A DNA stretch of 64,000 nt from Lysinibacillus sp. FSL W8-0992 (GTDB lineage Bacteria; Bacillota; Bacilli; Bacillales_A; Planococcaceae): positions 2,356,001 to 2,420,000 of the forward strand of contig NZ_JBBOZQ010000001.1 of the NCBI RefSeq assembly GCF_038008685.1, given 5' to 3'. A model generated the notes under the pieces. The model did no database searches and was not told the origin of the DNA. It saw only the letters and a program-made list of their open reading frames with translations. Of the stretch, positions 62,192 through 64,000 are shown in pieces. A program made the translations under genes and the position numbers. Positions within the stretch are counted from its first letter, which is position 1. Every line of letters begins with the position of its first letter.

Positions 62192-63355
62192 ATGACAATT
62201 GAATTTGCATCGAAGGCGGCGTCACATGTAGATGAGGATAAGTTAGTGCAATTGTTTTTAGAAATGGCTCAAATTAATGGTCCTAGTAGCAAGGAAAGTC
62301 TAGTAGCAGCGTATTTAAAGAAAGAATTACCGAAGCTTGGCTTTCAATTAACATTTGATGAAGCACATGAACATTTTAATGGTGAAGTTGGAAATCTAAT
62401 TGCTTGGCATCCAGGAACAGATGATACCATTCCACCTTTATTCTTTTCTACGCATATGGACACGGTGTTACCAACAGAACACCTCAAGCCTATCATCAAG
62501 GATGGGATTATTTATTCAGATGGTACGACGATTTTAGGGGCGGATGATCGAGCGGCACTTGCTTCTTATATCGAAGCGATGCGTGCCATTAATGAAAGTA
62601 GTGTCCCACATGGACCGATTGAATTCATTTTAACTGTAAATGAACAGGCAGGTTTAGTAGGTGCAAAATATATGGAATATAACAAGATAAAAAGTAAAAA
62701 GGGTTATATTTTTGATAGTAGCGGGGATGTTGGCCAAATCATTTTACAAGGTCCATACAGTAGTAGAATTTGGTTCACTGTGAAAGGTAATGCTGCCCAT
62801 ATTGCGTTAAATGCGGATGCAGGGAATAATGCATTTATCATTGCCTCCGAAGGGCTTTTATCAATGGAGCTAGGAGAAATTGATAGTGAAACATTAGCAA
62901 ATATAGGAATTATAAGTGGTGGAGAGCTTACGTCGATAATACCAGGTTCAGTAACACTTGGTGGCGAAGTAAGAAGCTTTTCAAAAGAGAAATTGGATGC
63001 ACAATTAAAACAGATGCAAATGGCGATGGAAACAGCAGCACAAAAACATCAAGGCACTGTCGAGGTGCGCATTGAAGAAAAGTATCTTGGATTTAATATT
63101 TCTGAGGAAGATGATCTCGTTAAAACTGTAAAAAAAGCGGCTAATAATATTCGTGTTTCATCCTATTTAACGAAAACATTGGGCGGCGCAGATACGAATG
63201 TATTAAATGAACATGGATTGACGTGTATTACGCTTGGGAATGGATTTCAGAATATTCACTCTTTTAGAGAGAATATTAGTATTGAAAACTTAGTCAATAC
63301 TGGTAGATTAACAGCGGCATTAATTGAGCAGTGGTATGAGCGCCATAAAAATTAA
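62192..63355 (+). CDS. M20 family metallopeptidase (PepT/YqjE-like)
   Basis: A 387-residue M20/M25/M40 protein: HMDTV (His 88, Asp 90), ILGADDRAALA (bridging Asp), FILTVNEQAGLVGAKY, dimerisation domain with NAAHIALNADAGN, and FQNIHSFREN with the last His. The usual Glu-Glu pair of the third motif is Glu-Gln (151-152), which alters a metal ligand. Relatives cut tripeptides or remove N-acyl groups. In this operon it may act on the ring-opened product or release the substrate from a conjugate. ATG 62192 follows AAGGGAGA. Confidence 0.84.
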   Translation: MTIEFASKAASHVDEDKLVQLFLEMAQINGPSSKESLVAAYLKKELPKLGFQLTFDEAHEHFNGEVGNLIAWHPGTDDTIPPLFFSTHMDTVLPTEHLKPIIKDGIIYSDGTTILGADDRAALASYIEAMRAINESSVPHGPIEFILTVNEQAGLVGAKYMEYNKIKSKKGYIFDSSGDVGQIILQGPYSSRIWFTVKGNAAHIALNADAGNNAFIIASEGLLSMELGEIDSETLANIGIISGGELTSIIPGSVTLGGEVRSFSKEKLDAQLKQMQMAMETAAQKHQGTVEVRIEEKYLGFNISEEDDLVKTVKKAANNIRVSSYLTKTLGGADTNVLNEHGLTCITLGNGFQNIHSFRENISIENLVNTGRLTAALIEQWYERHKN

Positions 63356-63371
63356 AGGAGGAGAGTGTTAC

Positions 63372-64000
63372 ATGACAAGCACTTTAAATGTAGCGAAAGA
63401 AATAGAGCAAGTGGTACCGCAAATTTTACAGTGGAGAAGATATTTACATGAAAATCCTGAACTGTCGTATGAAGAATATGCTACCGCAGATTTTGTTTAC
63501 AATCAGTTAATTTCATTTGGAAATTTAGTCGTAACGAGGCCGACAAAGACAAGTGTGTTAGCTGTTTTAAAGGGGAATTTACCAGGAAATTGTTTAGCGT
63601 TAAGAGCAGATATGGATGCTTTACCGATTCAAGAAGAAACAGATTTACCATTCGCTTCTAAAGTTGCAGGTGTTATGCATGCTTGTGGACATGATGGACA
63701 TACCGCTATGTTACTAGGCACTGCTAAAATTTTATCTACGTTGAAGCAATCATTAAAAGGAGAAATTCGATTCATCTTTCAGCATGCAGAGGAATTATTT
63801 CCAGGTGGCGCGAAAGAAATGGTGGCAGCTGGTGTAGTAGATGGTGCAGATCACGTTATAGGATTGCATTTATTTTCAACACTTCCTACAGGAAAAATAG
63901 GCATTTGTGCAGGACCTTTTACAGCCAATTCAGATACATTTGACTTAGAAATAATCGGAAAGGGAGGGCACTCTTCTCAACCTCAAGATTCTATTAATCC
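63372..64000 (+). CDS. M20D amidohydrolase, 5' part (runs off window)
   Basis: About 210 codons are present. ILQWRRYLHENPELSYEEY, LALRADMDALPIQEET, HACGHDGHTAMLLG (with the metal-binding Cys of subfamily M20D) and FIFQHAEELFPGGAKEMV are clear. Relatives hydrolyse N-acyl amino acids, hippurate or auxin conjugates. ATG 63372 follows AAAGGAGGAGAG. It is the fifth gene of the operon; having two M20 enzymes in one catabolic operon points to an amide-linked substrate or intermediate. Confidence 0.9.
   Translation, partial: MTSTLNVAKEIEQVVPQILQWRRYLHENPELSYEEYATADFVYNQLISFGNLVVTRPTKTSVLAVLKGNLPGNCLALRADMDALPIQEETDLPFASKVAGVMHACGHDGHTAMLLGTAKILSTLKQSLKGEIRFIFQHAEELFPGGAKEMVAAGVVDGADHVIGLHLFSTLPTGKIGICAGPFTANSDTFDLEIIGKGGHSSQPQDSIN

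Noticed and set aside
1..64000. tRNA, rRNA, prophage and complete insertion sequences
   Set aside because: None was recognised on reading; only an IS3 remnant is present. A covariance-model search would be needed to exclude small structured RNAs.

Overview
The window comes from a low-GC, spore-forming member of the Bacillales. Gene order matches the Bacillus subtilis alaS-to-lepA core, and intact sigK, gpr and spoIIP show sporulation. Codon use, tandem DUF1292 genes and the accessory content suggest Lysinibacillus or a close Planococcaceae relative; this is inference, since no rRNA gene is present.

Bases 1-2550: the alaS 3' end, ireB, ruvX and two DUF1292 genes. Bases 2960-9050: an inserted sulfur-acquisition operon with two MetQ-type lipoproteins, MetN, MetI, an NtaA/DszA-type flavin monooxygenase and a DszC/SfnB-type flavoprotein. 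Bases 9180-16616: mltG, the tRNA wobble-uridine genes trmR-trhP1-trhP2, udk, greA, yrrS, mtnN and a 28-residue membrane ORF. Bases 16773-18987: an uninterrupted sigK and pssA on the minus strand, with psd divergent. Bases 19024-29201: yqeG, yqeH, aroE, yhbY, nadD, yqeK, rsfS, yqeM, comEA, comEB, comEC, yqzM and holA. Bases 29259-37520: two acyltransferases, rpsT, gpr, spoIIP and lepA.

Bases 37521-46357 form an accessory, partly decayed region. It holds an IS3-family deletion remnant, two gene fossils, an orphan Fur box, and small cargo genes (PepSY, alpha/beta hydrolase, DUF2306, SUKH, TPR, cupin, VOC, GNAT). Bases 46443-55777 hold cysK, a formate/nitrite-type transporter, a DUF1835 protein, a heptad-repeat coiled-coil protein, yqeY, a PLP decarboxylase coupled to a chemoreceptor, and a 21-bp intergenic repeat array.

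The most striking locus is 55778-64000. A PAS/AAA+ enhancer-binding protein is divergent from a histidine-utilisation-like operon: urocanase homologue, YjiH-type transporter, imidazolonepropionase homologue and two M20 hydrolases. The operon has a textbook sigma-54 promoter and two 16-bp direct repeats upstream that look like activator sites. There is no hutH or hutG in view, and the urocanase, the imidazolonepropionase and one M20 enzyme depart from canonical active-site motifs. This suggests catabolism of a modified or conjugated histidine or imidazole compound rather than plain histidine.
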